A stretch of DNA of 64,000 nt from Nitrospirales bacterium (GCA_031315865.1 JALDRJ010000002.1:2702001-2766000); one strand, 5' to 3'. Positions 16,122 to 24,994 are shown, counted from the stretch's first letter. Notes: a model not told the origin generated them from the sequence alone. Made by a program: numbers and translations.

Positions 16122-16709
16122 GTGGCAAGTCAAATGACAAAGTTTGTCGAACCAAAACGCTCTTCGAAGAAACGCTCTGTGCAAGGCGGACGAAAAAATG
16201 AGTTCATCTTCATACTGGGAGGAGCGCGATCGGGGAAAAGCGACCTGGCGCTTCAACTCTGCCGGTCGTTTACGCCGCGGGCATTTGTCGCGACGGCGGA
16301 GCCTTTAGATCAGGAAATGGAGAGCCGCATTCGGACGCATCAACGCCATCGTCGTGGAAAGTGGGATACGGTCGAGATTCCGGTGGAACTAAGCGCCTGG
16401 TTTCGAACCCAGGGAAGAAACTATGAAGGCGTTGTGGTCGATTGCCTGACATTGTGGCTGAACAATGTTCTTGGAGAGAAGACCCTTCGAAAAAAAATCC
16501 CTTCTTTGCTGAAGGATTGGCTGCAATCTGTTCGTGAAGTCCCTGGCCGAGTCATCGTGGTCAGCAATGAAGTGGGGCTTGGCATCGTTCCTGGTGAGCC
16601 TCTCGCTCGAAACTTTCGGGATGTGGCCGGTCGCATGAATCAACAAGTCGCCTCAGTGGCCGATGAAGTCTACTTTGTGGTAAGCGGCATTCCTCTTCGT
16701 CTTAAATAA
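16122..16709 (+). CDS. cobU: adenosylcobinamide kinase / adenosylcobinamide-phosphate guanylyltransferase
   Basis: Phosphorylates adenosylcobinamide and then attaches GMP to give AdoCbi-GDP. In 195 residues the P-loop ILGGARSGKS (31-40) is followed by FVATAEPLDQEMESRIRTHQRHR, with the His that carries GMP, and then VVDCLTLWLNN and VVSNEVGLGIVPGEPLARNFRD, all family motifs. GTG 16122 is used; ATG 16134 would remove only four residues of an unconserved basic leader. Its stop and the cobT start overlap as TAATG. Confidence 0.94.
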   Translation: MASQMTKFVEPKRSSKKRSVQGGRKNEFIFILGGARSGKSDLALQLCRSFTPRAFVATAEPLDQEMESRIRTHQRHRRGKWDTVEIPVELSAWFRTQGRNYEGVVVDCLTLWLNNVLGEKTLRKKIPSLLKDWLQSVREVPGRVIVVSNEVGLGIVPGEPLARNFRDVAGRMNQQVASVADEVYFVVSGIPLRLK

Positions 16710-17758
16710 TGAAAGCGATCACGATGAAGACGATTCTTCCGATAGACCCACGACTCATCACCCGAGCGCAAGCCCGGTTGGATCGGTTGACGAAACCACT
16801 GGGCAGTCTGGGGCGTTTGGAACACCTGGCCGCACTCTATTCGGCCATTTCTCAAGAGGAAAAGCCTCAATGTCCACGGGGGAGAGTGTTGACGTTAGCC
16901 GGTGATCATGGAGTCGTTACGGAGGGCGTCAGCGTGTATCCCAGTTCTGTGACCGCCCAGATGGTCGTGAATTTTCTGCATGGTGGTGCGGCCATTAATG
17001 TGTTGGCTCGTCAAATGGGAGTAGAGGTCCAAATCGTGGATATGGGTGTGGCGAGTGACCTTGATCACCTTGATGGCCTCGTTGTGCGAAAAATCGGCCC
17101 AGGCACAAAAAATATGGTTTTGGGACCAGCCATGACTCGCGATGAGGCTATTCGATCTGTCGAAACCGGCATTGAATTAGTCGAACAGGCCTTTTCGGAT
17201 GGCGTGCGTCTGGTGGCTACCGGGGAAATGGGTATTGGCAATACCACATCGAGTGCAGCCATCACGGCGGTGATGACGGGACAACCCATTTCCCGTGTCA
17301 CGGGACGGGGCGCCGGTTTGGACGACGATGGATTGCGTCGGAAAAGACATGTGATCGAACAGGCTCTGCGAGTCAATGATCCTCAAGCCGGCGATGCCTT
17401 TGATGTGCTGAGCAAGGTTGGCGGGTATGAAATTGGCGGGCTGGTCGGTGTCATACTTGGCGGGGCGAGTTGCCGCATACCCGTGATCTTGGATGGGTTC
17501 ATTGCCGGAGCGGCGGCTCTCCTTGCGGTGACGCTTTCACCGACGTGCCGGGAGTATCTGATCGCCTCTCATCGCTCGGCAGAAGACGGTCACCAACTGG
17601 TGTTGGAACATTTGCGACTGGATCCGCTCCTCGATCTTCAGCTTCGTCTAGGCGAGGGGACAGGAGCATGTCTGGCGATTGGGTTGCTGCAATCGAGCAT
17701 TTTGCTCATGACGCAAATGGCCACTTTTGATGATGCCGGTGTCGATCAGGCTTCGTAA
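16709..17758 (+). CDS. cobT: nicotinate-nucleotide--dimethylbenzimidazole phosphoribosyltransferase
   Basis: Makes alpha-ribazole phosphate from nicotinate mononucleotide and the DMB supplied by BluB. The 349-residue protein contains RLDRLTKPLGSLGRLE, LAGDHGVVTEGVSVYPSSVT, and GEMGIGNTTSSAAI, and the late RLGEGTGACLA with the catalytic Glu. All are standard CobT motifs. ATG 16709 is coupled to cobU; ATG 16724 is a minor alternative. The stop is 14 bases before cobS. Confidence 0.96.
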   Translation: MKAITMKTILPIDPRLITRAQARLDRLTKPLGSLGRLEHLAALYSAISQEEKPQCPRGRVLTLAGDHGVVTEGVSVYPSSVTAQMVVNFLHGGAAINVLARQMGVEVQIVDMGVASDLDHLDGLVVRKIGPGTKNMVLGPAMTRDEAIRSVETGIELVEQAFSDGVRLVATGEMGIGNTTSSAAITAVMTGQPISRVTGRGAGLDDDGLRRKRHVIEQALRVNDPQAGDAFDVLSKVGGYEIGGLVGVILGGASCRIPVILDGFIAGAAALLAVTLSPTCREYLIASHRSAEDGHQLVLEHLRLDPLLDLQLRLGEGTGACLAIGLLQSSILLMTQMATFDDAGVDQAS

Positions 17759-17772
17759 GAGGCGAATCGTCG

Positions 17773-18540
17773 ATGCGAAACCTGTGGATGTCATTTTCGT
17801 TGGCCTGGAATTTTCTCACCATTCTTCCTTGGCCATGGGGGACGCAGGCCCACGTTTCAACCTCACAGTTGGCTCAGTCGATGAGATGGTATCCGTTCGT
17901 CGGCTTTCTTCTTGGAGGCATGCTGGCTGTGAGTGATTCAATTCTCCTGTCGGCGTTCTCTGAATCAGTGGCGAACATGATGGTGATCGTGATTCTGGTG
18001 TGTATAACCGGAGCGCTTCATCAGGACGGATTGGCCGATACGATTGACGCGCTGGTTGGAGGTAAAGAGAAAACGCAACGCTTGACCATACTTCGGGATA
18101 GTCACATCGGTGCCATCGGGGCCACCGGACTCATGTTGGCGCTCGGGCTTCGGTATGCTGGTCTGGTGAGTCTTCCTTCGGGGAGCCGGGAGTGGGTACT
18201 CCTGTGTTTTCCTGCCCTTGGCCGTTGGGCCATGGTGATCGGAACATGGAAGGTTTTTTATGCTCGGCCTGACGGAGGTGTTGCGGCCGCTTTTATCGAA
18301 TACCTTTCGATACGGGATGTCATCGTGGCCACGCTCATCCTCGCTGCAGGCATGTTCTGGTCACTTGATCCCTTAAGAGCTATCTTTCTTTTACTGAGTA
18401 TCGTGGTGGTCGTACGAATCATCGTATGGGGAGCGACGCGTCTCTTTGGAGGGATGACTGGTGATATTCTTGGTACGATCAACGAGATTGTCGAAATCGG
18501 ATTTCTTCTCTCGGCGCCATTTTTAGTGCGGAATGTGTAA
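17773..18540 (+). CDS. cobS: adenosylcobinamide-GDP ribazoletransferase (cobalamin synthase)
   Basis: Membrane enzyme that joins AdoCbi-GDP to alpha-ribazole (phosphate), completing the nucleotide loop. The 255-residue chain has five to six hydrophobic segments, and the signature ALHQDGLADTIDALVGG (about residues 79-95), with HIGAIGATGLMLAL after it. FFTILP-type start (NFLTILPWPWG) and the GGMTGDILGTINEIVEI near the C-terminus match the family. It is tightly placed after cobT and 16 bases ahead of the second CWC gene. Confidence 0.95.
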   Translation: MRNLWMSFSLAWNFLTILPWPWGTQAHVSTSQLAQSMRWYPFVGFLLGGMLAVSDSILLSAFSESVANMMVIVILVCITGALHQDGLADTIDALVGGKEKTQRLTILRDSHIGAIGATGLMLALGLRYAGLVSLPSGSREWVLLCFPALGRWAMVIGTWKVFYARPDGGVAAAFIEYLSIRDVIVATLILAAGMFWSLDPLRAIFLLLSIVVVVRIIVWGATRLFGGMTGDILGTINEIVEIGFLLSAPFLVRNV

Positions 18541-18556
18541 GGCCAGCGAGGATGTC

Positions 18557-18778
18557 ATGAAACGAAGACTCCCCAAGACCTGTGAGCGATGTCACCGGAC
18601 CTTTGTCTGCGGTCTGTTCGGGTGTTGGTGTCGTGAATTACCAATCACAGATCAGCAGTATGTGGAGATCACCGAACGGTACCACGATTGTCTCTGTCCC
18701 TCATGTCTTGCCGAATGGTCGGGGAAACCTCTCAACGCAGACCTGCTAAAGCTGAGCTCTCCCGCTTCCGAGTCATGA
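18557..18778 (+). CDS. small cysteine-rich CWC protein, copy 2
   Basis: A 73-residue CWC-family protein similar in layout to the one at 13720: KTCERCHRTFVCGLFGCWCRE, cut here to CERC, GCWC and CLCPSCL, with the shared HDCLCPSC / DNCLCPAC tail. The number and spacing of cysteines suggest a bound metal or a structural zinc. ATG 18557 has GAGG close upstream. Its stop overlaps the cbiB start as ATGA, so it is a genuine member of the operon. Function is unknown. Confidence 0.82.
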   Translation: MKRRLPKTCERCHRTFVCGLFGCWCRELPITDQQYVEITERYHDCLCPSCLAEWSGKPLNADLLKLSSPASES

Positions 18779-19722
18779 CCCTTGCCTTGAAAGTTCTGGC
18801 GGTCAGCGGTCTGGATTTGCTGGCAGGCGATCCACGATGGATTCCCCACCCGGTACGATTCATGGGGCGGATGATCGCTGGATATGAACGAGTCGTATTG
18901 CAACGGACGCAAGGCCGGATAAGTCGCTATGTGGCTGGAGGCATACTCGCACTGGGTCTTCCCTGCCTGTTTTATGCCGGTGCAGCATGGCTCATTGAAG
19001 CCGTGACCCAACTGCATCCATGGGCCGGTCATGCGGCATGGATAGTTCTTGGGTACACGACGCTGGCTGCCCGGGACCTTGCAGATCATGCGAGTGAAGT
19101 CTACAGGAGGTTACAAGACGGAACGTTCGAGGAGGCGCGAAGAGCCGTTTCTCAGATTGTCGGACGGGATACTGCCAGCCTCTCTGAACAAGACATTGTT
19201 AAGGCAACCGTAGAATCAGTGGCCGAAAGTACTTCTGATGGCGTGATCGCACCTTTGTTCTACCTGGCCATTGGAGGGCCTCCATTGGCTCTTGCATATA
19301 AAGCGGTCAACACCTTGGACTCCATGATTGGGCATCGAACAGAGGACTATCAGTATTTCGGGTGGGCTGCGGCACGCTGTGATGACGTCATGAATTGGGT
19401 TCCAGCCCGGCTCAGCGGCCTTTATCTCGTCGTGGCCTCGGCATTGTGTTTGAAAAGCGGTCGAACGGCAGCGCGGGTTTTGCTGCGTGATGCCCGTAAA
19501 CATTCGAGTCCTAACAGTGGATGGCCGGAGGCCGCCATGGCTGGCGGACTTCGAGTTCAGCTTGGGGGAGTAAATGAGTATGATGGCAGAAGTCTTGAGC
19601 GACCCTTCCTCGGTGATGCGATACGCATCTTGAAACCACAGCAGATTCCACGCGCTATTCAGTTGATGTACACGGCATCGGGATTGATGCTGCTTACGGT
19701 CCTTGGGGTTGTTGCCTGGTGA
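18775..19722 (+). CDS. cbiB: adenosylcobinamide-phosphate synthase (CbiB)
   Basis: Membrane enzyme attaching (R)-1-amino-2-propanol phosphate to adenosylcobyric acid, the step after CbiP. The 315-residue protein starts LDLLAGDPRWIPHPVRFMGR, the family hallmark, and continues VGRDTASLSEQDIVKATVES, with VAESTSDGVIAPLFY and AYKAVNTLDSMIGHRTEDY after it, and SPNSGWPEAAMAGGL. Four to five hydrophobic segments are present. I chose ATG 18775 because it overlaps the CWC stop; the frame is open back to 18688 but that part repeats the CWC gene in another frame. The stop overlaps the cobD start as GTGA. Confidence 0.95.
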   Translation: MTLALKVLAVSGLDLLAGDPRWIPHPVRFMGRMIAGYERVVLQRTQGRISRYVAGGILALGLPCLFYAGAAWLIEAVTQLHPWAGHAAWIVLGYTTLAARDLADHASEVYRRLQDGTFEEARRAVSQIVGRDTASLSEQDIVKATVESVAESTSDGVIAPLFYLAIGGPPLALAYKAVNTLDSMIGHRTEDYQYFGWAAARCDDVMNWVPARLSGLYLVVASALCLKSGRTAARVLLRDARKHSSPNSGWPEAAMAGGLRVQLGGVNEYDGRSLERPFLGDAIRILKPQQIPRAIQLMYTASGLMLLTVLGVVAW

Positions 19723-20849
19723 GTGCAGAGGTTTTGCATGGAGGACAAGTACATCAGGCTTCGCTAAAACGAGGTAAAGCACTCGACAAAATTCTTGACT
19801 TTAGCGCGAGTATCAACCCATTGGGGCTCTCTTTGGCCGTCCGTCGAGCCATCCACGGCGCGGTTCCTTCCCTTGTGCATTATCCAGATATCGAGGCGAC
19901 AGTCTTAAGGCAAACGATCGCTGAGACTTATCGAATTTCTGAAGACATGATCCTGGTCGGCAATGGATCTGCCGAGCTGATTTCTGTCTTGCCCCGTGCG
20001 CTCGGTAGCCAGCACGGTGTAATCGTAGGGCCGACTTTCATGGAATTTGAGCGGGCGCTGATCGTCGCTGGAGCTTCTTGTTCCTACGTTCATGCCCGGC
20101 GCGCGACACAATACCGTCCACCTATTGATGCTGCCTGCCGCCAATTGTCGAAGGCAAGAAAGCGTCCTTCCCAACATAAAACGTCCCGCTCAGGGAGCCT
20201 TAGCCCTCCGGTCGATATGGTGTATTTGTGCAATCCCAATAGTCCAACAGGGCAACATTGTTCGCGACGCCAAATCCTTCAATTGTTAGGCATGACTGAG
20301 AAGGCAAATATCTATCTGGTTGTCGATGAGGCGTTTATTGAGTTCTGTGCACGTGGCTCTGTCCTGAATGAAGTCAAGAAGTATCAACGATTGATCGTGC
20401 TGAGGAGCCTCACGAAATTTTATGCAATGCCGGGAATACGAGTGGGATTTTTAGCGGGGTCACCAGGGATCGTTCAACGGCTGGCGGAGTATTTGCCTCT
20501 TTGGTCGGTGAATACTGTAGCCCAAGTAGCCGCGCGAGCTGCACTTGTTGATGAGACATTCCGTGTTCGTTCCCGTGAATTCATGAAACGGGAGCGAAAA
20601 CGATTCTCCCAGCGTTTAACGCATTTGCCGAACGTGCGAGTCTATCCATCCGTTGCAAACTTCGTGATGGTCGAGCTTTCGTCCTACGAGCAGGTTCGAG
20701 TGATAAAGGCTGGCCTTCTCGAGCGCGGCATCTTGATTCGGGATTGCCAAAATTTTTCGGGTATCAAGGCTCCGACGATACGTCTTGCGGTTCGAAAACC
20801 GAGAGACAACGATCGACTCATTAAGGCTCTCCACTCTCTTTTGATATGA
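19719..20849 (+). CDS. cobD: L-threonine-O-3-phosphate decarboxylase (CobD/CobC type)
   Basis: PLP enzyme that makes (R)-1-amino-2-propanol phosphate, the arm that CbiB adds. In 376 residues the aminotransferase class I/II fold is visible: HGGQ start, DFSASINPLG, YPDIEATVLRQTIAETY, VGNGSAELI, YLCNPNSPTG, VDEAFIEF, and LRSLTKFYAMPGIRVG with the PLP-binding Lys. An insert of about 20 polar residues (around 135-158) precedes the CNPNSPTG strand. Annotation as histidinol-phosphate aminotransferase is the main confusion, but the operon position decides for CobD. GTG 19719 is coupled to cbiB. Confidence 0.92.
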   Translation: MSAEVLHGGQVHQASLKRGKALDKILDFSASINPLGLSLAVRRAIHGAVPSLVHYPDIEATVLRQTIAETYRISEDMILVGNGSAELISVLPRALGSQHGVIVGPTFMEFERALIVAGASCSYVHARRATQYRPPIDAACRQLSKARKRPSQHKTSRSGSLSPPVDMVYLCNPNSPTGQHCSRRQILQLLGMTEKANIYLVVDEAFIEFCARGSVLNEVKKYQRLIVLRSLTKFYAMPGIRVGFLAGSPGIVQRLAEYLPLWSVNTVAQVAARAALVDETFRVRSREFMKRERKRFSQRLTHLPNVRVYPSVANFVMVELSSYEQVRVIKAGLLERGILIRDCQNFSGIKAPTIRLAVRKPRDNDRLIKALHSLLI

Positions 20850-21207
20850 CCTCAACATCGACGATCGATGCGTCCAGAACTTCCTTGCGATCGTTGATAC
20901 TACGGAAGATGCCCCACGCCTACAGGTGACCAAATATCGGGTCTTAAGTGTACGGGAAACCCTACACTTGCGTTGAATAATAAAGGCAAAAATTATCCCA
21001 TTTCATCGCGACAGTGTTGTTTTCAATCAACAAGTTACCAGGAACTCATGAACGGGAAACTCTACAAGGCATAAATTGTGCTGTTCATATAAGTTGGTGA
21101 ACGTTTATCTCTGACCAAGGAATGCTCAATACGCGGGGCATGTGCTTGCAAGGGTTGGGGCGGCCAACTCTTTTCTTTGTCATGATCTTAGATTTGGAGG
21201 GGGCTCT
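20850..21207. other. intergenic region after the B12 cluster
   Basis: About 358 bases with no convincing gene. A minus-strand frame across 20616-20933 is antisense to cobD and looks like a shadow. No strong terminator hairpin was found after cobD. The last 20 bases hold the GGAGGGGG ribosome binding site of the following gene. Confidence 0.6.
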
Positions 21208-21666
21208 ATGCACAAGAGATCGCTTTTCATGTATGCGACGGTTTTTTTCGCGGTTCTTACTATCATTGGAATGGGTTCCGTGCCTGTTCAATCAGAGATG
21301 TCCTCGTCAGAGGCGTATGTTGATAAAAACATAGGTGCGAAAGAGATTTTCGTTGTGAAGCCAATTCTGGTCAAAGAAGAGCCGATTTGTAGTCCGAATA
21401 AACGACCGCATATCGATGCTGTCGAACCAGATGAGGTCAAGCCCGGTGATAAGATGATCGTGACTGGCCGTTTTTTTGGAGAGAAAAAAGAGTGCCTCTA
21501 CAAGGTCATTATTGGGTCGGAAGAAGCCAAAAACCTGACCTACATTAACGAGCAAAAGGTTGAGGTCATTGTTCCAGATTCGGCGAGACCAGGGATGACT
21601 TTTTTAAACATTCAATCGGGTGGCGGAGCGGCACGTTCTGCCATACTCGTACAGCGTGCTCAGTAA
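21208..21666 (+). CDS. secreted IPT/TIG-like domain protein
   Basis: A 152-residue exported protein. ATG 21208 with GGAGGGGG just upstream opens a signal peptide (HKRSLFMYATVFFAVLTII, cleaved about VQS). After a linker with a lone Cys in EEPICSPNKRP, the pattern HIDAVEPDEVKPGDKMIVTG and the closing PDSARPGMTFLNIQSGGG resemble an IPT/TIG immunoglobulin-like fold. Such domains mediate binding in secreted or surface proteins; no enzymatic role is suggested. It is monocistronic as far as the sequence shows. The longer frame back to 21142 lacks a start signal. Confidence 0.7.
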   Translation: MHKRSLFMYATVFFAVLTIIGMGSVPVQSEMSSSEAYVDKNIGAKEIFVVKPILVKEEPICSPNKRPHIDAVEPDEVKPGDKMIVTGRFFGEKKECLYKVIIGSEEAKNLTYINEQKVEVIVPDSARPGMTFLNIQSGGGAARSAILVQRAQ

Positions 21667-22019
21667 ATGCCGGGTCGAGTATGCTAACAATATTGACGTC
21701 GTCGATATCAAAAACGACATAAAAGCTTCACTTCTTATTGACTGACGCTATGGCGGTCGGCGGCTACGTTCCTTCTCTGCGAGCCGCCAACTTCCACAGT
21801 TTTTCTTTCCCGCTTCGTTTCATTACAATTCTCAACACGCTCCTTCCTGGGCAGGACGAGTTTTCGCACTGAAATCTATATAGGTTTTCCTCTACATTTT
21901 TAGCTATGGTTCAACGTCGTACCGCGCGGGGTTTGTCGTCTGTATCGATTGGAACTTATTAGGATTCCCTGTAAAAGTTGAAATCTCAATCTTGGGGTTT
22001 CTCTTCGTGATCTAGCTCC
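21667..22019. other. intergenic region with a GC-rich hairpin
   Basis: No gene is supported in these 353 bases. GGCGGCT and AGCCGCC, near 21758-21790, can form a seven-pair stem with a loop of about 16, followed some bases later by a T-run (TTTTTCTTTCC). It might end transcription of the preceding gene, but the fit to an intrinsic terminator is poor. Confidence 0.4.
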
Positions 22020-22704
22020 ATGCAACTCGAACACGTCGTTCCCTTCGGGCGGTCGTTGAATGAATATCGGGCGATGTTCGATCTGTCACAGGATGATTTA
22101 GGCAGAAAGATTCTTGGGGTGGGCGATGGTCCTGCCAGTTTTAACACAGAAATGCGTGAACGGGGGCACAGCGTGATATCCGTCGATCCGCTCTATTCGT
22201 TCACGGGGAAAGAAATTCAACGGCAGTTCGATAAGGTCGTTAACGATGTATTCGAACAAGTAAAGTGTACTCCATCGGATTGGGTTTGGACGTATCACAA
22301 GAGCGTCGATGACCTGCGAATGCATCGAGTCTCCACTCTAGAAATGTTTTTGTCTGATTATGAAATCGGGAAAGAACAGAAACGGTACCGGATCGGGGAA
22401 TTACCGCGTTTGCCTGAATTGTCCGATCACGTGTTCGATCTCGCGTTGTGCTCACATTTTCTCTTTTTGTTCTCCGAGCATTTTGATGCGCAATTTCATG
22501 TCACATCCATGATGGAGATGTGGCGAGTCGCCAAGGAGGTGAGAGTTTTTCCACTGTTGACATTGGGGGGGGACTCGATCAGCACATGTTGGTCCAGTGA
22601 TTCAGGAGTCAACACAACGAGGGTATGCCGTTGAGGTCAAACATGTGCCCTATGAATTGTAACGCGGTGGGAATGAGATGCTCGTAGTTCGACACCGTGA
22701 ATGA
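22020..22704 (+). pseudogene. decayed class I SAM-dependent methyltransferase-like gene
   Basis: The first 180 codons read as a Rossmann methyltransferase-like protein: KILGVGDGPASFNTEM is motif I, GHSVISVDPLYSFTG the acidic strand, and DLALCSHFLFLFSEHFD the motif IV region. At a run of eight G (22565-22572) the frame shifts. The +1 frame then encodes a sensible C-terminus (SAHVGPVIQE..., GYAVEVKHVPYEL...RGGNEMLVVRH) ending at TGA 22702-22704. That part is itself interrupted by TAA at 22660-22662, where a CAA Gln codon would fit. One G too many could be a sequencing error, but the additional nonsense codon argues for a real pseudogene. The intact-frame ORF ends at 22634. Confidence 0.75.
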
Positions 22705-22764
22705 TCTTCTCAGGACCACGATCTTTACGGATTGGGGTATCGCCTGATATAGAGAGTACACGTC

Positions 22765-23205
22765 ATGTCAAAACCACTTCTCTTCGCCATCGCTCTTCTC
22801 GCATTTGGGGTGCTGTGGGTGTTTTCCACTCAGCCACCCAAGGGGCCTCAACTTCCCGATGATCCAAAAGCCCTCGAAGCCTTAGAACGAGTCAAGACCC
22901 ATCAATCACGTGACTCAAGCACGATTGAACAGGCCTTGGAGCACGTCATTGCAGATATCAAGGCGCTTGGACATCCGATCCGTGTCGGGAATTGGCGCGT
23001 GGCCGTCGCCGGCGATCCATCGAAAGAAACCTACGTGGTCAGCCGGTTGATTCGAGAAAAGGGGGAGACCGGGTGGATCGAACGAGATTTCGCCTGGCGA
23101 GTCAACTTGAAAGAAAAGTGGATAAAGGTCGTGACCCTGGCCGCGAGCAGCGTGATGCCGTTGCATGAATTGGCCCCGCTGCCGCACTCCGACGAGATAT
23201 CTTAG
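22765..23205 (+). CDS. hypothetical protein with N-terminal membrane anchor
   Basis: I do not recognise this 146-residue protein. It starts with a hydrophobic helix (LLFAIALLAFGVLWVFS, residues 5-21), then Pro-rich linker and a soluble domain of mixed helix and strand, including NWRVAVAGDPSKETYVVSRL and FAWRVNLKEKWIKVVTLAA. The topology suggests a periplasmic domain tethered to the inner membrane. Its stop overlaps by four bases the convergent Rieske gene. Confidence 0.65.
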   Translation: MSKPLLFAIALLAFGVLWVFSTQPPKGPQLPDDPKALEALERVKTHQSRDSSTIEQALEHVIADIKALGHPIRVGNWRVAVAGDPSKETYVVSRLIREKGETGWIERDFAWRVNLKEKWIKVVTLAASSVMPLHELAPLPHSDEIS

Positions 23206-23540
23206 GAATTGTGTTGTTCAGTGGCTGGAAGCAAGACCTGTATCTGTCCATCCGATTCACGGACTTCGTACCGTTTGACTCTCCACGAATCGATCGGGTT
23301 CTTCATGCAAGTCCCTGTCGGAATATCAAATTTCCATCCATGCCAGGGGCATGCGACAAGCTGACCCTCAATCGTGCCTTCCCCGAGCGGCCCGCCCGCA
23401 TGAGGACATGTGTTGTCCAGCGCGTAGATCGTACCGTCGAGGTTGAACAGCGCGAGACTTCTCTCTTGTAACTCGACAGACCGGCAACTTCCGGGTGCGA
23501 TTTCTTCAGTTTTGGCCACAGTGATAAATCGTGTAGTCAT
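23202..23540 (-). CDS. Rieske-type [2Fe-2S] ferredoxin
   Basis: A 112-residue soluble Rieske protein. The cluster motifs are intact: CPHAGGPL (C-x-H) and CPWHGWKFD (C-x2-H), spaced 17 residues apart, giving two Cys and two His ligands. The short length and ALDNTCPH / LVACPWHG context match the small ferredoxin subunit of nitrite reductase or dioxygenase electron carriers, but no such enzyme is adjacent. It probably moves one electron in the cytoplasm to an unknown partner. ATG 23540 gives a compact N-terminus. Confidence 0.88.
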   Translation of the reverse strand: MTTRFITVAKTEEIAPGSCRSVELQERSLALFNLDGTIYALDNTCPHAGGPLGEGTIEGQLVACPWHGWKFDIPTGTCMKNPIDSWRVKRYEVRESDGQIQVLLPATEQHNS

Positions 23541-23704
23541 GAATGGAAGGGGATGATCAGCCGGGAAACGAATAGTGTAGCAAGGGGATAGCCTAGCATC
23601 AAGACGATCAATTGGCCTGTTGATTCCTCACTGTGGAGGGTGCTATAGAAATATTATGTGTCATTCGGGTCGGTGATAGTTTTTGACTCTCATTAGTTAC
23701 CCCC

Positions 23705-24241
23705 ATGGAAATGACCTTACTCCTCAATGCTACCTATGAACCACTGCGGGTAGTCGATTGGCAAAAAGCCATTACGCTCCTGTGGCAGGGAAAGGTGGAA
23801 GTCCTTGAGTTTCACGACCGTGATATCAGGGGCGTGTCAATTAGTCTGAAACTGCCTTCGGTCATGCGGCTCCTCAAGGTTGTCAAACTCCGTGGCAACT
23901 ATCATGCGGTAAAGTTTTCCCGCATTAATATTTTTACCCGCGATAATTACACCTGCCAATATTGCTGCAAACGGTTTCGGACCGAAGAATTGACCTTTGA
24001 CCATGTCAGGCCTATCGCGCAAGGCGGGAAGAAAACCTGGGAAAATATTGTCACGGCCTGTTGGCGGTGTAATAACCGTAAGAGTGGGCGCTTGCCGCAT
24101 GAGGCAAACATGAAGTTATTGAAAAAACCTGTCAAGCCCCGGTGGACGCCCCGCCTTACGTTAATGATCGGCATCCGTCATGCCCCGGAAAGCTGGCGGG
24201 ATTATCTCTATTGGAATATGGAGTTGGATGCTGAGGGTTAG
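23705..24241 (+). CDS. HNH endonuclease family protein
   Basis: A 178-residue protein with an N-terminal LLLNATYEPLRVVDWQKAITLL domain and an HNH nuclease core: CQYCCKRF, LTFDHVRPIAQGG (the catalytic His), WENIVTACWRCNNRKSGRLP (the Asn and second Cys pair). The CxxC...CxxC pair should hold a structural zinc. This arrangement is common as a chromosomal housekeeping-like HNH gene in many phyla, not a homing endonuclease. Its natural role is not known. No mobile-element borders are visible around it. Confidence 0.88.
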   Translation: MEMTLLLNATYEPLRVVDWQKAITLLWQGKVEVLEFHDRDIRGVSISLKLPSVMRLLKVVKLRGNYHAVKFSRINIFTRDNYTCQYCCKRFRTEELTFDHVRPIAQGGKKTWENIVTACWRCNNRKSGRLPHEANMKLLKKPVKPRWTPRLTLMIGIRHAPESWRDYLYWNMELDAEG

Positions 24242-24607
24242 CGATTTGCTTCATCCTTTCTTCAATTTTGTTTCTTCTTGTTTTTCATCATCTCGTTTTC
24301 ATCGTTGATTCACATTTCTTTATATTGACGTTCAGGTTTTCGAATTATTTCGTCCCACGCGAGTTCTCTGTTCGCTGGAAGAACCCGTCACAGGCTTCGA
24401 TCGCTTGTAAATGGGGCGGCTGAAGGAAAGCTTCGAGGCATGGAGATCCTCGAAGCAAGGATGGGCAATGGATGAGCATTACGGTGTTGGCTCGGAATGA
24501 ATCACAGCGAATGGGTACGGCCTGTTCCAACATGCAATAGACGCGATGTTTGAAAATCTACCATTTCGGTAATCATCCTGATTGCGTAATAGATATGCAG
24601 CCTGGGG
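24242..24607. other. intergenic region, no supported gene
   Basis: About 366 bases, T-rich near the HNH gene (24250-24345). A 62-codon minus-strand frame (24345-24533) is open but has no ribosome binding site and no recognisable features, so I leave it unannotated. No terminator or promoter is convincing. Confidence 0.5.
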
Positions 24608-24757
24608 TTAGGTCCGAACGAGTGGGTTTGGCGTCTGTTCTGCTTGCTTTCGACGACCACAATTAATACACACAAAAACCATTAAAGCCATGCCTGCTTC
24701 CATGTCAACTTCGCGATCGAGAATCATCGTGCCGTCACATTTTTCGCAACTTCGCAT
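24608..24757 (-). CDS. 49-residue zinc-ribbon protein
   Basis: A short gene easily missed by length cut-offs. The peptide starts MRSCEKCDGTMILDREVD and ends with a second pair CINCGRRKQAE, so it has two CxxC motifs 23 residues apart, as in small zinc ribbons. AGGAAAGGA sits about eight bases upstream of ATG 24757 on the minus strand. Function is unknown; it might be a nucleic-acid or protein-binding mini-protein. It is divergent from the metallopeptidase gene that begins 240 bases to the right. Confidence 0.7.
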   Translation of the reverse strand: MRSCEKCDGTMILDREVDMEAGMALMVFVCINCGRRKQAEQTPNPLVRT

Positions 24758-24994
24758 CAAACTGTTCCTTTCCTGACTTGAATAAATGAAAAAATGAAAA
24801 ACAGGTAATCATGCGACAGAGAACAATAAAAACTGCTTTTCGTCTTGCGCACAATAAAGTGCTGACACGCTAACACAGTCCGATGCCCTTACGCTATAGT
24901 GCCAATGAGCCGTACGTCGAGGCTGTCAGGATGCGTGATCAGTTCTGTATGAGTCCACGGTGGAGTAGATCACGATGATGTCGTTTTTGAGGTT

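Noticed and set aside
24345-24533. 62-codon minus-strand frame downstream of the HNH gene
   Set aside because: No start signal, no recognisable domain, overlaps nothing conserved.
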